Assembly: GCA_963691655.1 (NCBI GenBank)
Contig: OY829328.1
Location: 76,884,400 to 76,948,399 of the forward strand
Source of the DNA: Toxonevra muliebris
Taxonomy: Eukaryota > Arthropoda > Insecta > Diptera > Pallopteridae
Length of the DNA: 64,000 nt
Direction of reading: 5' to 3'
A program made the position numbers and the translations under genes. The notes under the pieces were generated by a model. The model saw only the letters and a program-made list of their open reading frames with translations. It made no database searches and had not been told where the DNA came from. How positions within the stretch are numbered: position 1 is the first letter of the stretch; each line of letters starts with the position of its first letter. Positions 1-11,674 of this stretch are shown here, piece after piece.

Positions 1-3000
1 CAAAATCACCAATAAATAAATTAGTAATTAATCAATCCAATCATTAGTTTTAGTCGTATTGAGAATGGTATGACTAATTTTAAGCTGAAACTTATTAAGT
101 AGAATAATATATCGTAATCATCATTTGAATTGTAGTTACAACTAAGATTTTGATTCATTAGGCAATAATACATGACTAAATGATTAATAAAACTTAGTTA
201 GTAGTTTGTGATTGATGATTGATTTTATTTAGTCTTAACTTTTCACTACTAATTAATCAGATTGAAGTTTGCCCAGCAGCTGTCAAAAACTGTTTCCTTT
301 CAAAGCCTGGTTCCTCTATCAATTTAGCCAAGGATCATTTAACCTTACACTTTGGCAGCCCTAAGTCTTGAATCTGCTTCGGATCTTATCGGAGTGTACT
401 GCTCTCTGTTCGACCACGACTGTATGACAAGTTTACGATCTCAACAATCAAGATCTCGTTTCTAACGACCAGGACTCGAACTTCTAAGTCAAGCATTGCA
501 ATTTTTTTTAGAAACTGGGTATACAGTTCGAAAAGATTACAGCACTCAGAATAAACTTAGCTTTCTCCTGTGTGTTGAAAGCAAGAAATATCCATAAGCA
601 GAACTGACCAGCATTCGTGCCATAAAATACTACAATAGTTAAGAACTTTTTCCTTGGCTGTAGTATCATCATCATCAACATCTTTATGTTTCAGCGCGCT
701 CACATATGAGATTTTGAGAAATCAAAAGTTTTTTCATTTATTTTTTTCGCCGTGTTAGAATGATTCAAACTCATTCCGGTTACAGATATGTGAACTTTTG
801 GCAAACAAACAAAAAATTATAAGTTTCGCAAAAGGCATGGAGGTTGTGGAAAACTTTTTTGTTGTACTTCCCCCACACAGAATGAAGAAAATCATGCATA
901 AGGATGTTGTAGAGTAGGTAAAAGAGAAATGAACGCGGAAAAATTCGACAGCCAGCAGGGTGAATTCGGTGGCGAAAAATACAAAACGAAAAAGCGGCGA
1001 TGCGAATTGCTACTGCGAACAAACCAATTAAGTTTATTACTTTTGCGTTTTCAAGTGATTTAGAGTGTTTTGTTTGTTTGTGTGTGTCTGTGTGAGAGTG
1101 TGTGAGTGAGTTTTACTCGAACACAATATGAAGTGGCTGGGCTGCTGTATGTGTGGAGTGGAGGCTGTAGTAAATGGGGGGCAAGGGAGAGCATGGTGGT
1201 GGTAGCATAAAGCACGGCAGGCAGCAATTGGTGAGTGCTCATGTTCTGTGCCACCGCCGCCGCCGCCGCCGTCACCGCTTGGTAACATTTAACACACTTG
1301 CTGAAAACTTTTGTGGCAACACACTTCAAACTTACTCTACCTACTCGATGAACTGCTTGCTTGGCACGTTTGTGAAAGCAACGTAAAATGTGTGGTGTAT
1401 TTGTGTGCGGGTGTAATCTATAGCGCCAATGGTGGGGCGGGGTGGCTTTTACAAACACGCCGCTGAAGATGATGCTCTGATGGTTGGAAAAATACTGTGC
1501 AACAGATTTGTCAAAGAAATTAATAAATTTCGAATGCTATGAAATGAAAACGCTGTGTGAAATGTACACATTTTTGGATATTTTGTATTGAAGCTGAAAA
1601 ATATCCATGAAAAATCTTTGTTTGCGGTGTGTGGGGGGAGGGGGGAGAAAACAAAAAACAGCAACAGCAAGACAAATAGCTGCAGGTGCGGTACTCCCGT
1701 TGCTGCTGATGTTTTTTTTTTGGTGCTGCCAGGGAGCTAAAGCAAAGAAAGCAAGAATGAAGCTGTATGTGTGTGGCAGCACGTAAAGTGAAATTAATTT
1801 CACTTTTACTTGACAAAGAATTTTGGACAATTAGAGAAATTAACTTTTACCGCTGAAAGATTAACACACACACACACCATACAAAAAAAAAAAAAAATGA
1901 AGCGTCAAAATAAAAAAAAAACACTTGGCAACCACCTTTAAAAATATACAGTAATTTCTGCGTTGCCAACTACATAAAAAATATATGAAAAAGAATTTAG
2001 CTCATTGGGGGGTGAAGCAGACGGACGGCTAAACGACTGTGCGAAGCTGAGCAGGTCTGCTTTTGCCTGCATGCTTGCGGTGTTCACTTATCGTCCGTCG
2101 TTGGACGTTTCGTTTCTTCGCGTCGTTCCCTCTTCTCCCTTGTTCCTTCTCACTCATTCCACTGCATTTTCATTCCTACTCATTCCCTCTTTGATGCCAT
2201 CTACATTTTTATTAAGGTGATTTATCATTTTAAGAGCTTCTCATTAATTTTTTGATTGCCAAAATAGCAACAACAACAAACAAACAACAGGAGCAGGCCA
2301 AAAGCATGTGAAGCGCATTTTTGGTCGTTCTTAGTATAGCTTCCAAAAAAAAAAACAACAACAACAAAATTGTTATTAATGCTCTGGTGTAGTAATTTTT
2401 ATTGTTGTTGTTGTTGTTTTAGTTATACCATAGAGTTCATTAATGCTACTTTAGGTTTTTTGGGTTCTTAGCTTGGGTTCGGGTTTTTTTATTTTAATTT
2501 TTACTGACTGTCATCACAATATGTCATGACACCATGAATGTGAATATGTCGTCAGTGGTGGGTACTTAGTTTCTAACCAACCAACCAACCAACCAACCAA
2601 AAAAGTTAAACGTCGAGAAATTGGCTTCGGCGTGAAAGGTAGAAGTTAGCCGGTATCTGCCTAATTGCTTTATTGATTTTTTTTTTTTTGTATTTGCTTA
2701 TTATAGTTAAATAATGAAGCACTCTGTTAACACTTGCAATGCCAGTTTTTTTTTTTTTCATTTGTGAAAAAATTTGTAATGAAACTTAGGGAGAAAAAAC
2801 TAAAAGGTCGCTTCCGCACTCGTCACATGTTGTGATAACATACTTTCCCTGCATGCAAGACAGGGCTTATAGAAACTCCAACAATACAAATACATATAGC
2901 ATTATTATAATTTAAAAAAAAAATTAAACTTGTAGGGATTAAACTTAAAAAAAAAAAAATTGTGGGCTTTGAATCTTGGCGACAAGTGAAGATGTTATCA

Positions 3001-3204
3001 TATCAAAAAGAATTTCAAAGCCTTGAAGCTTTAACAACAAATTTGTGTAGAATAATTCAAAATAAAAACAAACATTAAAAATGAATATCTACTTGAAATA
3101 TGTTGGTTGAAAATTAATCTTTTCTAGATATCTTAAAAGATAAGTAAGTTTCTAAGTTAGTTACTCCAATCGATTTAAAAATAGCAACAAATAACAACCC
3201 TGTA
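1..3204. other. Non-coding AT-rich stretch with microsatellites
   Basis: No supportable gene. The open frames here are short and low in complexity. The stretch from about 1,040 to 2,200 is somewhat richer in GC, with GCC runs near 1,257-1,272. Simple repeats include CA at 1,863-1,878, several A/T homopolymers, CAA and GTT runs at 2,268-2,420, and a CCAA run at 2,575-2,600. CAA/GTT triplet runs are typical of fly intergenic DNA and introns. Confidence 0.6.
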
Positions 3205-4492
3205 ATCTGAAATTCAGACTAAAAACTCAAAGCAAAATTCAGATCAAATTTAGACCAAAAATCAGACCGAAATTCTGAACAAAATTCAGATCAAATTTAG
3301 ACCAAAAATCAGACCGAAATTCTGAACAAACTTCGGATCAAATTTAGACCAAAAATCAGATCGAAATTTTGAACAAAATTCAGATCAAATTTAGACCAAA
3401 AACAACACCGAAATTCTGAATGAAATTCCGACCAAATTTAGACCAAAAACTAAACATGAATTCTGAACAAAATTCAGATAAAATTTAGACCAAAAACCAG
3501 ACCAAAATTCTGAACAAAATTCTGAACAAAATTCAGATCAAAATTAGACCAAAAATCAGACCGAAATTCTGAACAAAATTCAGATCAAATTTAGACCAAA
3601 AATCAGACCGAAATCCTGAACCAAATTCAGATAAAATTTAGACCAAAAACCAGACCAAAATTCTGAACAAAATTCTGAACAAAATTCAGATCAAAATTAG
3701 ACCAAAAATCAGACCGAAATTCTGAACAAAATTCAGATAAAATTTAGACCAAAAATCAGACCGAAATCCTGAACCAAATTCAGATCAAATTTAGACCAAA
3801 AATCAGACCGAAGCTCTGAACAAAATTCAGATCAAATTTAGACCGAAATTCTGATCAAAATTCAGATCAAATTTAGACCAAAAATCAGACCGAAATCCTG
3901 AACCAAATTCAGATCAAATTTAGACCAAAAACCAGACCAAAATTCTGAACAAAATTCAGATCAAAATTAGACCAAAAATCAGACCGGAATTCTGAACAAA
4001 ATTCCACTCAAATTTAAACCAAAAATCAGCCCGAAGTTCTGAACAAAATTCAGATCAAATTTAGACCAAAAATCAGACCGAAGCTCTGAACAAAATTCAG
4101 ATCAAATTTAGACCGAAATTCTGATCAAAATTCGGATCAAATTTAGACCAAAAATCAGACCGAAATCGTGATCAAAATTCGGATCAAATTTAGACCAGAA
4201 ATCAGACCGAAACTCTGAACAAAATTCAGATCAAATATAGACGAGAAATCAAACCGAAATTCTGAATAAAATTCAGATCAAATTTAGACCAAAAATCAGA
4301 CCGAAGTTCTGAACAAAATTCAGATCAAATTTTGACCAAAAATCAGACCGAAGTTCTGAACAAAATTCAGATCAAATTTAGACCAAAAATCAGACCGAAG
4401 TTCTGAACAAAATTCAGAGCAAATTTAGACCAAAAATCAGACCGAAGTTCTGAACAAAATTCAGATCAAATTTAGACCAAAAATCAGATCAT
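3205..4492 (+). repeat. 47-bp satellite, array 1 (four-subunit unit)
   Basis: Tandem array of about 27 units. The period is exactly 47 bp where I measured it: the word GACCGAAG starts at 4,299, 4,346, 4,393 and 4,440. Each unit divides into four related subunits of 12, 11, 12 and 12 bp: GAACAAAATTCA, GATCAAATTTA, GACCAAAAATCA and GACCGAAATTCT. The unit is therefore a higher-order repeat of an older ~12-bp ancestor of the form GAnCAAAATTCA. Some copies lack one or two subunits. No coding potential. The same family recurs at 6.95-8.66 and 37.2-38.6 kb, and on the opposite strand at 61.2-61.9 and 62.3-62.56 kb. Confidence 0.93.
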
Positions 4493-4496
4493 ATTG

Positions 4497-4680
4497 TTTT
4501 TAAAAAATTTAATTGCATATTCATAATTAACGACCTTGAAAACTCCCGGATATACATTTTCAGACGATTCCAAAAATTTTTTCTAAAAATTGGGCACCAT
4601 ATTGAATCCGCCATTTTGTTTTTCCAAAAATGAAGTTCATATTCATAATCAGCGACCTTAAAATTAAATAATATTTTCTA
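4497..4680 (+). repeat. Two-copy ~123-bp dispersed-type repeat
   Basis: The phrase CATATTCATAAT...CGACCTT appears near 4,516 and again near 4,639, giving a period of about 123 bp. The second copy is truncated. The word CCGCCATTTTG lies between the copies. It looks like the edge of a dispersed repeat; I do not recognise the family. Confidence 0.5.
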
Positions 4681-6908
4681 CTTTTGGCTAGCTTTTTCGG
4701 AAAATTGGCCACTGTGCACTGTTGTGAAAAAGGAAAAAAAAAACGCGATGTTTTGTATGTAGAGAGTGTTCCAACTTAGACGACATTCCCCTATTTATAG
4801 AAAGAATTCATATCTAATACTAATAACATCTGTATTTGAACTCAAAACAACTAGAAATTATCAAGGCAAAGTAATTCATATTTCAAGTAATTCGACATCA
4901 ACAATTTCTAACTAACTCAATTGAACCAATCACCCAAGCACACCCTATTCCTACTCTAATTTATTAGTTCCACATGAAGATTTCTTGCTTCATGTGCATA
5001 ATTACTATGTAACAATGTAGTAAAAAAATATCAAGCGCTTAGCTTTTATCGGATACCAGCAGCAGGAACAACTTGATTTCGCATACTTTGCCATCATGGC
5101 TTACAAAGTAACCGATAAAGTCAGTGAGTGCACGGATGAGTAGTGTAAAAAATTGTAGCATGAGATACATGGAAATAGATTAAATTTTTGCAATAAGATA
5201 CGATAATAAGGTAACTTACGGCAGGAAGGCAAATAGCTAGAATCGCAGGATACTAGGTAAGAAAACCAGAGTATGAAAGATTGAACTGATTGAAAGACGC
5301 TTACCTGAAACGAAAGAGAAATAAAATTGTAAAATGTTAATAAACACGTCATATATGAAGCGGATAGAAAAAAAAAATAAATATGATAAGATTTCTAAAA
5401 AATTTATGAGATTGTTAAAGATTTTTTTTTATGAGTATGTGAAGAGTTTGTGAATATATGAGAAAGAATTTCTGATGAAAAATTCACAACGCGTTGTCGC
5501 TAGCTTCAAAGAAAAAGGTTCTTGAAGGTTATTGTTAGGCCTAGGGTTTTCTTTGTTGTATTTAACCGTGCCGGTCATTGTCTGCAATGCGTCAAATAAA
5601 TCTTGACTTCTTGCACTGCTGCTCTTTTAAAGAACCATACAACAAATGAACGAATCAACTCCCGCTTCACGCTCAGCTCTCATCATCGCCATCATAAAGA
5701 CGAAAGTCGAAAGAACGTAGGAATGAACTACTTTATGATTTAATCTGTCTGTCTGTCTGTCAAGCAGTCTGCTTGGTAGACTAAAGATCTGTCTGTCTGA
5801 ATGTTTGCCTAAACTTTAACGCTATAAAAGGCAATTCTTCAAAACTCTTCAAAGAAAACAAAAAAAAAATTTTGACAAACAAAAGACTAAGAAAACAAAG
5901 GGAATCTCGCTAGATCGCTCTTTCTCTATCACTTACTCAAGAGCTTGTGTGTGTTTTGCGCTGCCTGGCCTGACTCTGGGCTTTGATTGTAATAGTAATA
6001 ATAATAATAATGAAAACTGGTTCTGTTTTTTTTGTTTTTTTTTTTCTGTTCGAAATGAATCACCTGGAATGAAAGGAATGACTGTGAAGTATGAAAAGAA
6101 CAAGACCATTCCATCCAACTTTATTGAAAAGCAAAACAAAAAAGCTGAAATACTTTAAAGCAGATAAAGTAAAAAAGGTAAAAAACAGGAGAATCTTATT
6201 CCCAAGTTTTATTAGTTTTTTGTTTGCTTTTTTACTTGCAATTTCTTTTGCCTCCTTCTTCATTTTCTGCAGACTTTTGTTTACTTGCACAGTTTTTTTT
6301 TTTAGAGATTGAGCCTTAAAGAACTTGGTTGTAAAATAATAAAAATCCAGTTTGTTGCAGTTACCAAAAATAAACAAAACAAAACCGAGAAGGAAGAGAA
6401 AAACACTAAAAAGAAGAAGAAAAAAAAAACAAAACAAAAAAAAAAAAAAAATGAGGAGGAAAAGAAGGCAGAGAAAAACAAAATGAAAATGAAGAAGAAG
6501 AACAAAATGAAGACTGCAGACGAAAAATAAAACGAGGAGGTAGAAAAACGAAAAACAAAAACAAACTGAATGCAATATAGACAACAAAAAAAACAAAGAG
6601 AAGTGCAGTAGTCTTAACTTAAAATTATGCGAAAAGTTCTAAAGTATATGAAAAGTAGAAGAATATGGCAAGAAGCTCAGAAAAAGCAGCAGAAACAGAA
6701 ACATTCGAAGAAGCAGACGCACCAATAACTAACTGACACTCAGCCTCTTTTGCATGTTTTGAATTTCAGGTTAAACCAGTGCCTGCCTGGCAGTGTATAT
6801 GACGTAAGTAAGTAGAAGAAGAAGTTGGCAGATAAAGGTAGATACTGCTAAGGCTGCTCGTCTTCCTGCTTAATTGCATTGCCTTGCTGCTTCATTGTTA
6901 TTATTATC
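4681..6908. other. Non-coding stretch with microsatellites
   Basis: No supportable gene. It holds a CTGT run at 5,744-5,761, a TAA run near 5,990-6,010 and a very A-rich segment at 6,365-6,600. The A-rich segment yields long but meaningless lysine- or phenylalanine-rich frames. A TATAAAAGG word at 5,823-5,831 has no convincing initiator downstream. Confidence 0.55.
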
Positions 6909-6950
6909 ATCATGACGACCTCGATAGCCTAGTGGATAGTGCACAGACCG
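6909..6950 (+). mobile_element. tRNA-like SINE head fragment
   Basis: The sequence GACCTCGATAGCCTAGTGG contains a good match to the RNA polymerase III A box of a tRNA (TAGCCTAGTGG). It closely resembles the head of the SINE-like unit at 27.1 kb. No B box follows, because the 47-bp satellite begins at about 6,951. I infer a truncated copy of a tRNA-derived SINE; the fragment is short. Confidence 0.45.
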
Positions 6951-8660
6951 AATTCAGAACAAAAATTAGACCGAAATTCTGAATCAAATTTAGACCAAAA
7001 ATCTGATCGAAATTCTGAACAAAATTTAAATCAAATTTAGTCCAAAAATTAGACCAAAATTCTGAACAAAACCTCAAATCAAATTTAGATCAAAAATCAG
7101 ATCGAAATTCCAAACAAAATTCAGAACAAATTTAGACTAAAAATCAAAATGAAATTCTGAAAAAAATTCAGTTCAAATTTTGGACCAAAAATCAGACCGA
7201 AATTCTAAACAAAATTCACATTAAATTCAGAACAAAAACCAGACCGAAATTCTGAACAAAACTTGAACCAAATTTAGACCAAAAGCCAGACCGAAAATCT
7301 GAACGAAATTCATATCAAATTTAGACTAAAAATTAGACCGAAATTTCAAACAAAATTCAGAGCAAATTCAGAATAAAAATCAGACCAAAATTCTGAACGA
7401 TATTCAGATCAAATTTAGACTTAAAATTAGACAGAAATTCTGAACGAAATTCAAATCAAATTTAGACCAAAAATTAGATTGAAATTCTAAACAAAATTCA
7501 GATCAAATTCAGAACAAAAACCAGACGGAAATTCTGAACGAAGCTCAGATCAAATTTAGACAAAAATCAGACCGAAATTCTAAACGAAATTCAGATCAAA
7601 TTTAGACAAAAAATTAGACAGAAATTTTAAACAAAATTCAGAAAAAAATCAGACCGAAATTCTGAACGAAATTCAGATTAAATTTAGACCGAAATTCTGA
7701 ACGAAATTCAGATCAAATTTAGACCGAAATTTTTAACAAAATTCAGATCAAATTTAGACCGAAATTTTTAACAAAATTCAGATCAAATTTAGACCGAAAT
7801 TCTGAACAAAATTCAGATAAAATTTAGACCAAAAATCGAACAGAAATTCGAAACAAAATTCAGAGCAAATTCAGAACAAAAATCAGATCGAAATTCTGAA
7901 CAGAATTCAGAACAAATTTAGACTAAAAATCAGAATGAAATTCTGTTCAAATTTAGACCAAAAATCAGACCGACATTCTAAACAAAATTCAGATTAAATT
8001 TAGACCAAAAGTCACACTAAAATTCTGAACAAAATTCGGATTAAATTCAGACCAGCAATCAGACCGAAATTCTGAACAAAATTCAGATCATATTTAGACC
8101 AAAAACTAGACCAAAATTCTGAACAACATTCAGACTGAAATTCTGAACGAAATTCAAACCAAATTTAGACCGAAATTCTGAACAAAATTCAGATCATATT
8201 TAGACAAAAAAATTAGACCGAAATTCTGAGAAAAATTCCGATCAAATTTGGACCAAAAATCAAACCGAAATTCTGAAAAAAACTCAAATCAAATTTAGAC
8301 CAAAAATCAGATCGAAATTCTAAACCAAATTCAGATAAAATTTTTGATCAAAATTCAGATCAAATTTAGACCAAAAATCAAACCGAAATTCTGAACAAAA
8401 TTCAGATCAAATTTAGACCAAAAATCAAACTGAAATTCTGAAAAAAATTCAAGTCAACTTTAGACCAAAAACTAGACCTGAATTCTAAAAGAAATTCAGA
8501 TCAGATTCAGGCCAAAAAATCAGACCGAAATTCTGAACAAAATTCAGAACAAATTTAGACCAAAAATCAGACCGAAATTCTGAACAAAATTCATTCAGAT
8601 CAGATTTAGACCAAAAAGAACAAAATTAAACCTAAAATTTTGAACAAAATTCGGAACAAA
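6951..8660 (+). repeat. 47-bp satellite family, array 2 (diverged)
   Basis: Same GAnCAAAATTCA subunits and same strand as the array at 3.2-4.5 kb. Copies are more diverged and many units carry two, three or four subunits, so spacing alternates between about 24, 35 and 47 bp. The left junction falls inside a tRNA-like SINE head and the right junction inside a mariner-like transposase relic. No coding potential. Confidence 0.9.
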
Positions 8661-8830
8661 TCTTCAGTGATGAAGCTTCGTAAACCAGCGAAATTGCCGC
8701 ATTTTGGCAGAGAGTAATCCACAGCAGCATCAAAAGTCTCTATTGCACATCTGGAGAAACTTACTGTTTGGTGTAGATTTTGGTCAGGTGGTGTCATTAT
8801 GATCAAGCGGTTACATTTTCCGAGCGTGGA
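8661..8830 (+). pseudogene. Mariner/Tc1-like transposase relic
   Basis: A short piece of an IS630/Tc1/mariner-type transposase. In shifting frames it reads FSDEAS, which contains the first catalytic aspartate of the DDE/D triad. Downstream, after a stop, comes VWCRFWSGGVI, matching the VWCG.W.GG.I block that follows in this family. Stops and frameshifts are frequent. The nucleotide stretch TTCAGTGATGAAGC is shared with the relic at 19.0-19.45 kb, so both are probably old copies of one family. Both ends are lost; the left edge abuts a satellite array. Confidence 0.6.
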
Positions 8831-10590
8831 AGATACTCATTTTAGTTTTTAATATACCACAGTGATTCAGAGAGTCTGGCTTTTGAGTTATTTTAAGTTC
8901 GGCAGCTCATTATAGCGTCTTCTTTATCTGAAACTGTTTTGCAGGATTATTTTCTCCCACTTGAAATCGAAAGGTCATGTTTAACTCATTCATTATCTGC
9001 CGCCAAATAAATAATTCCTCATTGGCTTTTTATGACTTTTGGTGTCATTAGAAATATTAGAAATATTTTCTGAATATATTTCTTCTTTTCAATTGTTTAA
9101 GTTTTGATTTATTCAGCCAATAAATATAAATGAAATAAAGGAACATTTAAATTAAGGATATTAAGTAGAGTCGTTCACTGTTGTTGCCTCTGTCTCTCTT
9201 CACCACCCCCGCCCGCTATAAATACACACAAAAAAAAAAATGGTCTTAATTTACATTTTTAACTACTTAACTTCAGTTTTCATTTACTTTATTCTCTGAT
9301 TTTTCCCCTCAATTTCCTTTTTGATATTGTGATTTGTCAACACACAGAAAGGTTCAATTCACCTTTTTTCCAACAACAACTACAGCAACAAAATGCGCAT
9401 AAACTTTATAAAAAGTTTGTTTCTCTTCTTCTTCTTATTTTGCATAAAACTTTTTCATACCAAATGTAAATAACGAGTTGACTCTTAGAGACCTTTTACA
9501 CACTGTACACTGTGTATACCACTGTGGAATCATAAAGATTTATTAATAAATAATGTCTGTTTTTCAGTTTCTGTTTGTTTGCAGATTTATTTTGCAAAAA
9601 TAATATTTAAATTTTAATGTTCTAACTTGAAATTCATTAAAGCTTTAAAAAACAAAAAAATTATGCAAAATTTAAATTTCAATAAAAACTTTTTAAAACC
9701 ATAACTAAAACTTTTAAAATGACTAGAATTTAAACACTTGTTAAATATACTTAATTACTAAGTGCAAATAAAATTACAAAATAATTGACTACAAATTTCC
9801 GGATATTCGCAAAACTTAACAACTTTAACTAATTCTAAAAATATTTTAAAATTATCTAAACAATTGAAAGTTTTAAACTTTGTTAACAGTTTCAACTAAA
9901 GTTCACCTTCCTCTTCCCTTTCCCAACTCCTATTCACAGCGTTGATTTTACAACTACCCTCTCAGCAGCAGAGTTACCAAAAGTCATGGCACACACAGCT
10001 GTGTCCATTTTATAAACACACACACACACACACCCACACATGCATATGTATACTGTATACATATACACGCTCAGTGTGTGATAAAACTTTTTATTTTTTT
10101 TTCTAGATGCTTGACGTAGCATTAGCTGCCAACCAACATACGAGCGACAACCTGCTGAGCTCTTCACTATATTTATGCGTTGGTGCATGCATTTGGCAAC
10201 TCTAACTTTGTCTTTTTAGGATAGGGTAGCCAGATTTTGTAAGTAAAAAATCAGTACATTAAACTTGAATTAAATTGAAAAATCAGTACATTTTCCAATA
10301 CAGTTTTGCTTGTTATTTTGAGATCACTTTTTTCCTCTAAGAAGTGACACTATATTTCTGTCTACATTTTCATTAAAAGATTTTAGAATATTGGCACTGT
10401 ACAACAACAAAAAATATCTGAGTTCTGGCCCGTTTTTTGCGTGTCTTTTTTGTTTTTCTACACGAATTTTGTTGGGTGCTTTCAAACTTTCAAAAAACGA
10501 AGATTTACGAATAGACATGAAACCTGATCAGACACGAAAATTTTTACAGATTCGTGAACAGCAGCTACTACTGTTTTAAAGCCTCATTTT
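8831..10590. other. Non-coding AT-rich stretch
   Basis: No supportable gene. It contains a pyrimidine-rich, GC-containing patch followed by a TATAAATA word at 9,217-9,224, a CA run at 10,016-10,032 and many short A/T tracts. Nothing else is recognisable. Confidence 0.5.
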
Positions 10591-10594
10591 AGAT

Positions 10595-11033
10595 TAGGGT
10601 AGGTTAGGCAAGGTAAGGTTAGGTTAGGTTGGATTAGGTTAGGTTAGTTAGGTTAGGTTAGGTTAGGTTGGGTTAGGTTAGGTTAGGTTAGGTTAGGTTA
10701 GGTTAGGTTAGATTAGATTAGATTAGATTAGATTAGATTAGATTAGATTAGATTAGATTAGATTAGATTAGATTAGATTAGATTAGATTAGATTAGATTA
10801 GATTAGATTAGATTAGATTAGATTAGATTAGATTAGATTAGATTAGATTAGATTAGATTAGATTAGATTAGATTAGATTAGATTAGATTAGATTAGATTA
10901 GATTAGATTAGATTAGATTAGATTAGATTAGATTAGGTTAAGTTAGGTTAAGTTAGGTTAAGTTAGGTTAAGTTAGGTTAAGTTAGGTTAGGTTAGGTTA
11001 GGTTGGGTTGGGTTGGGTTAGGTTAGGTTGGCA
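10595..11033 (+). repeat. Telomere-like TTAGG/TTAGA pentanucleotide array
   Basis: A pentanucleotide array with layered structure. The left flank, to 10,710, is mostly GGTTA, the same repeat as TTAGG. From 10,711 to 10,935 come 45 uninterrupted GATTA units. From about 10,936 to 10,985 GGTTA alternates with AGTTA. The right flank to 11,033 is GGTTA with some GGTTG. TTAGG is the ancestral arthropod telomere repeat, which Diptera have lost, so this is probably an interstitial microsatellite and not a telomere. The same pentanucleotides, as TAACC and TAATC, occur at LINE and SINE 3' ends elsewhere in the window. Confidence 0.95.
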
Positions 11034-11035
11034 AG

Positions 11036-11674
11036 ATGAAAACAGCCAAAGAAGGATTCACGTGGGTCAAAGTAGGTGGAATCTACTTTTTCAGCTGCTA
11101 CGCTCCACCTAGTATGAGCGAGGAAGCTTTTGAGACCATGGTGACAGCATTAGTGGAAGAAGCACGCGGAAAGCATCCACTTCTTATCGGCGGGGACTTT
11201 AATGCATGGTCTACAACATGGGGTAGCGCCCGCACGTGCCGACATGGCCACATACTCCTTGAGAGCCTGGTTCCCTTAGAGCTGGAGCTACTAAATGAGT
11301 TCGGGGCATACACTTTCGACAACGGCAGAGGTAGGTCCATAATAGACCTCACCTTTGCGGACAACGTAGTTGCGCGCTCTGCCAAATGGAGCGTTAGCAA
11401 CATGTACACGCATAGCGATGGGCACAAGGCCATCATCATCGACGTGGATAACAAGGTGGCACCCCTCGCGGTTCGGATACAGAAGGCGCAGCAAAATGGA
11501 TGGAAGAGGCAAGCGTTCGACGCGGACACGTTCAACATAGCTTGGAGAGATGCAATGTTCCAGACCAAACCAGCTGCAGACATGGCAGTGCATATCATCG
11601 CAGCACTTTCCAGAGCGTGCGATGCCCCGAAGACGTGCAGTCTTGATCAGAAGACCAGTGTACTGGTGGAATGA
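11036..11674 (+). pseudogene. R1-clade ORF2, endonuclease segment (broken)
   Basis: An apurinic-type endonuclease domain that nicks target DNA for target-primed reverse transcription. The motif GGDFNAWSTTWGS lies at 11,189-11,227 and RSIIDLTF near 11,333. The C-terminal THSDGHKAI block carries the catalytic D and H, but a glycine separates these normally adjacent residues. The ATG at 11,036 is internal to the family protein and is only where the open frame begins. The frame stops being homologous at about 11,620, where a one-base shift moves the coding sequence into the next frame; the remaining residues to 11,674 are not real protein. Confidence 0.8.

Noticed and set aside
5823..5856. TATAAAAGG as a promoter
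   Set aside because: No initiator-consensus match at the right distance, and only low-complexity sequence downstream.
6060..6596. 178-codon reverse Phe/Leu-rich frame
   Set aside because: Translation of an A-rich low-complexity tract on the other strand; no domain and no conserved order.
3205..8660. CRISPR-like array
   Set aside because: Units are contiguous with no unique spacers, and the context is eukaryotic.
9217..9278. TATAAATA at 9,217 with TCAGTT at 9,273 as a core promoter
   Set aside because: The spacing is about 58 bases, roughly twice the normal TATA-to-start distance.
10595..11033. A functional telomere or chromosome end
   Set aside because: The array is short, interstitial, dominated by GATTA rather than TTAGG, and flies do not use TTAGG telomeres.
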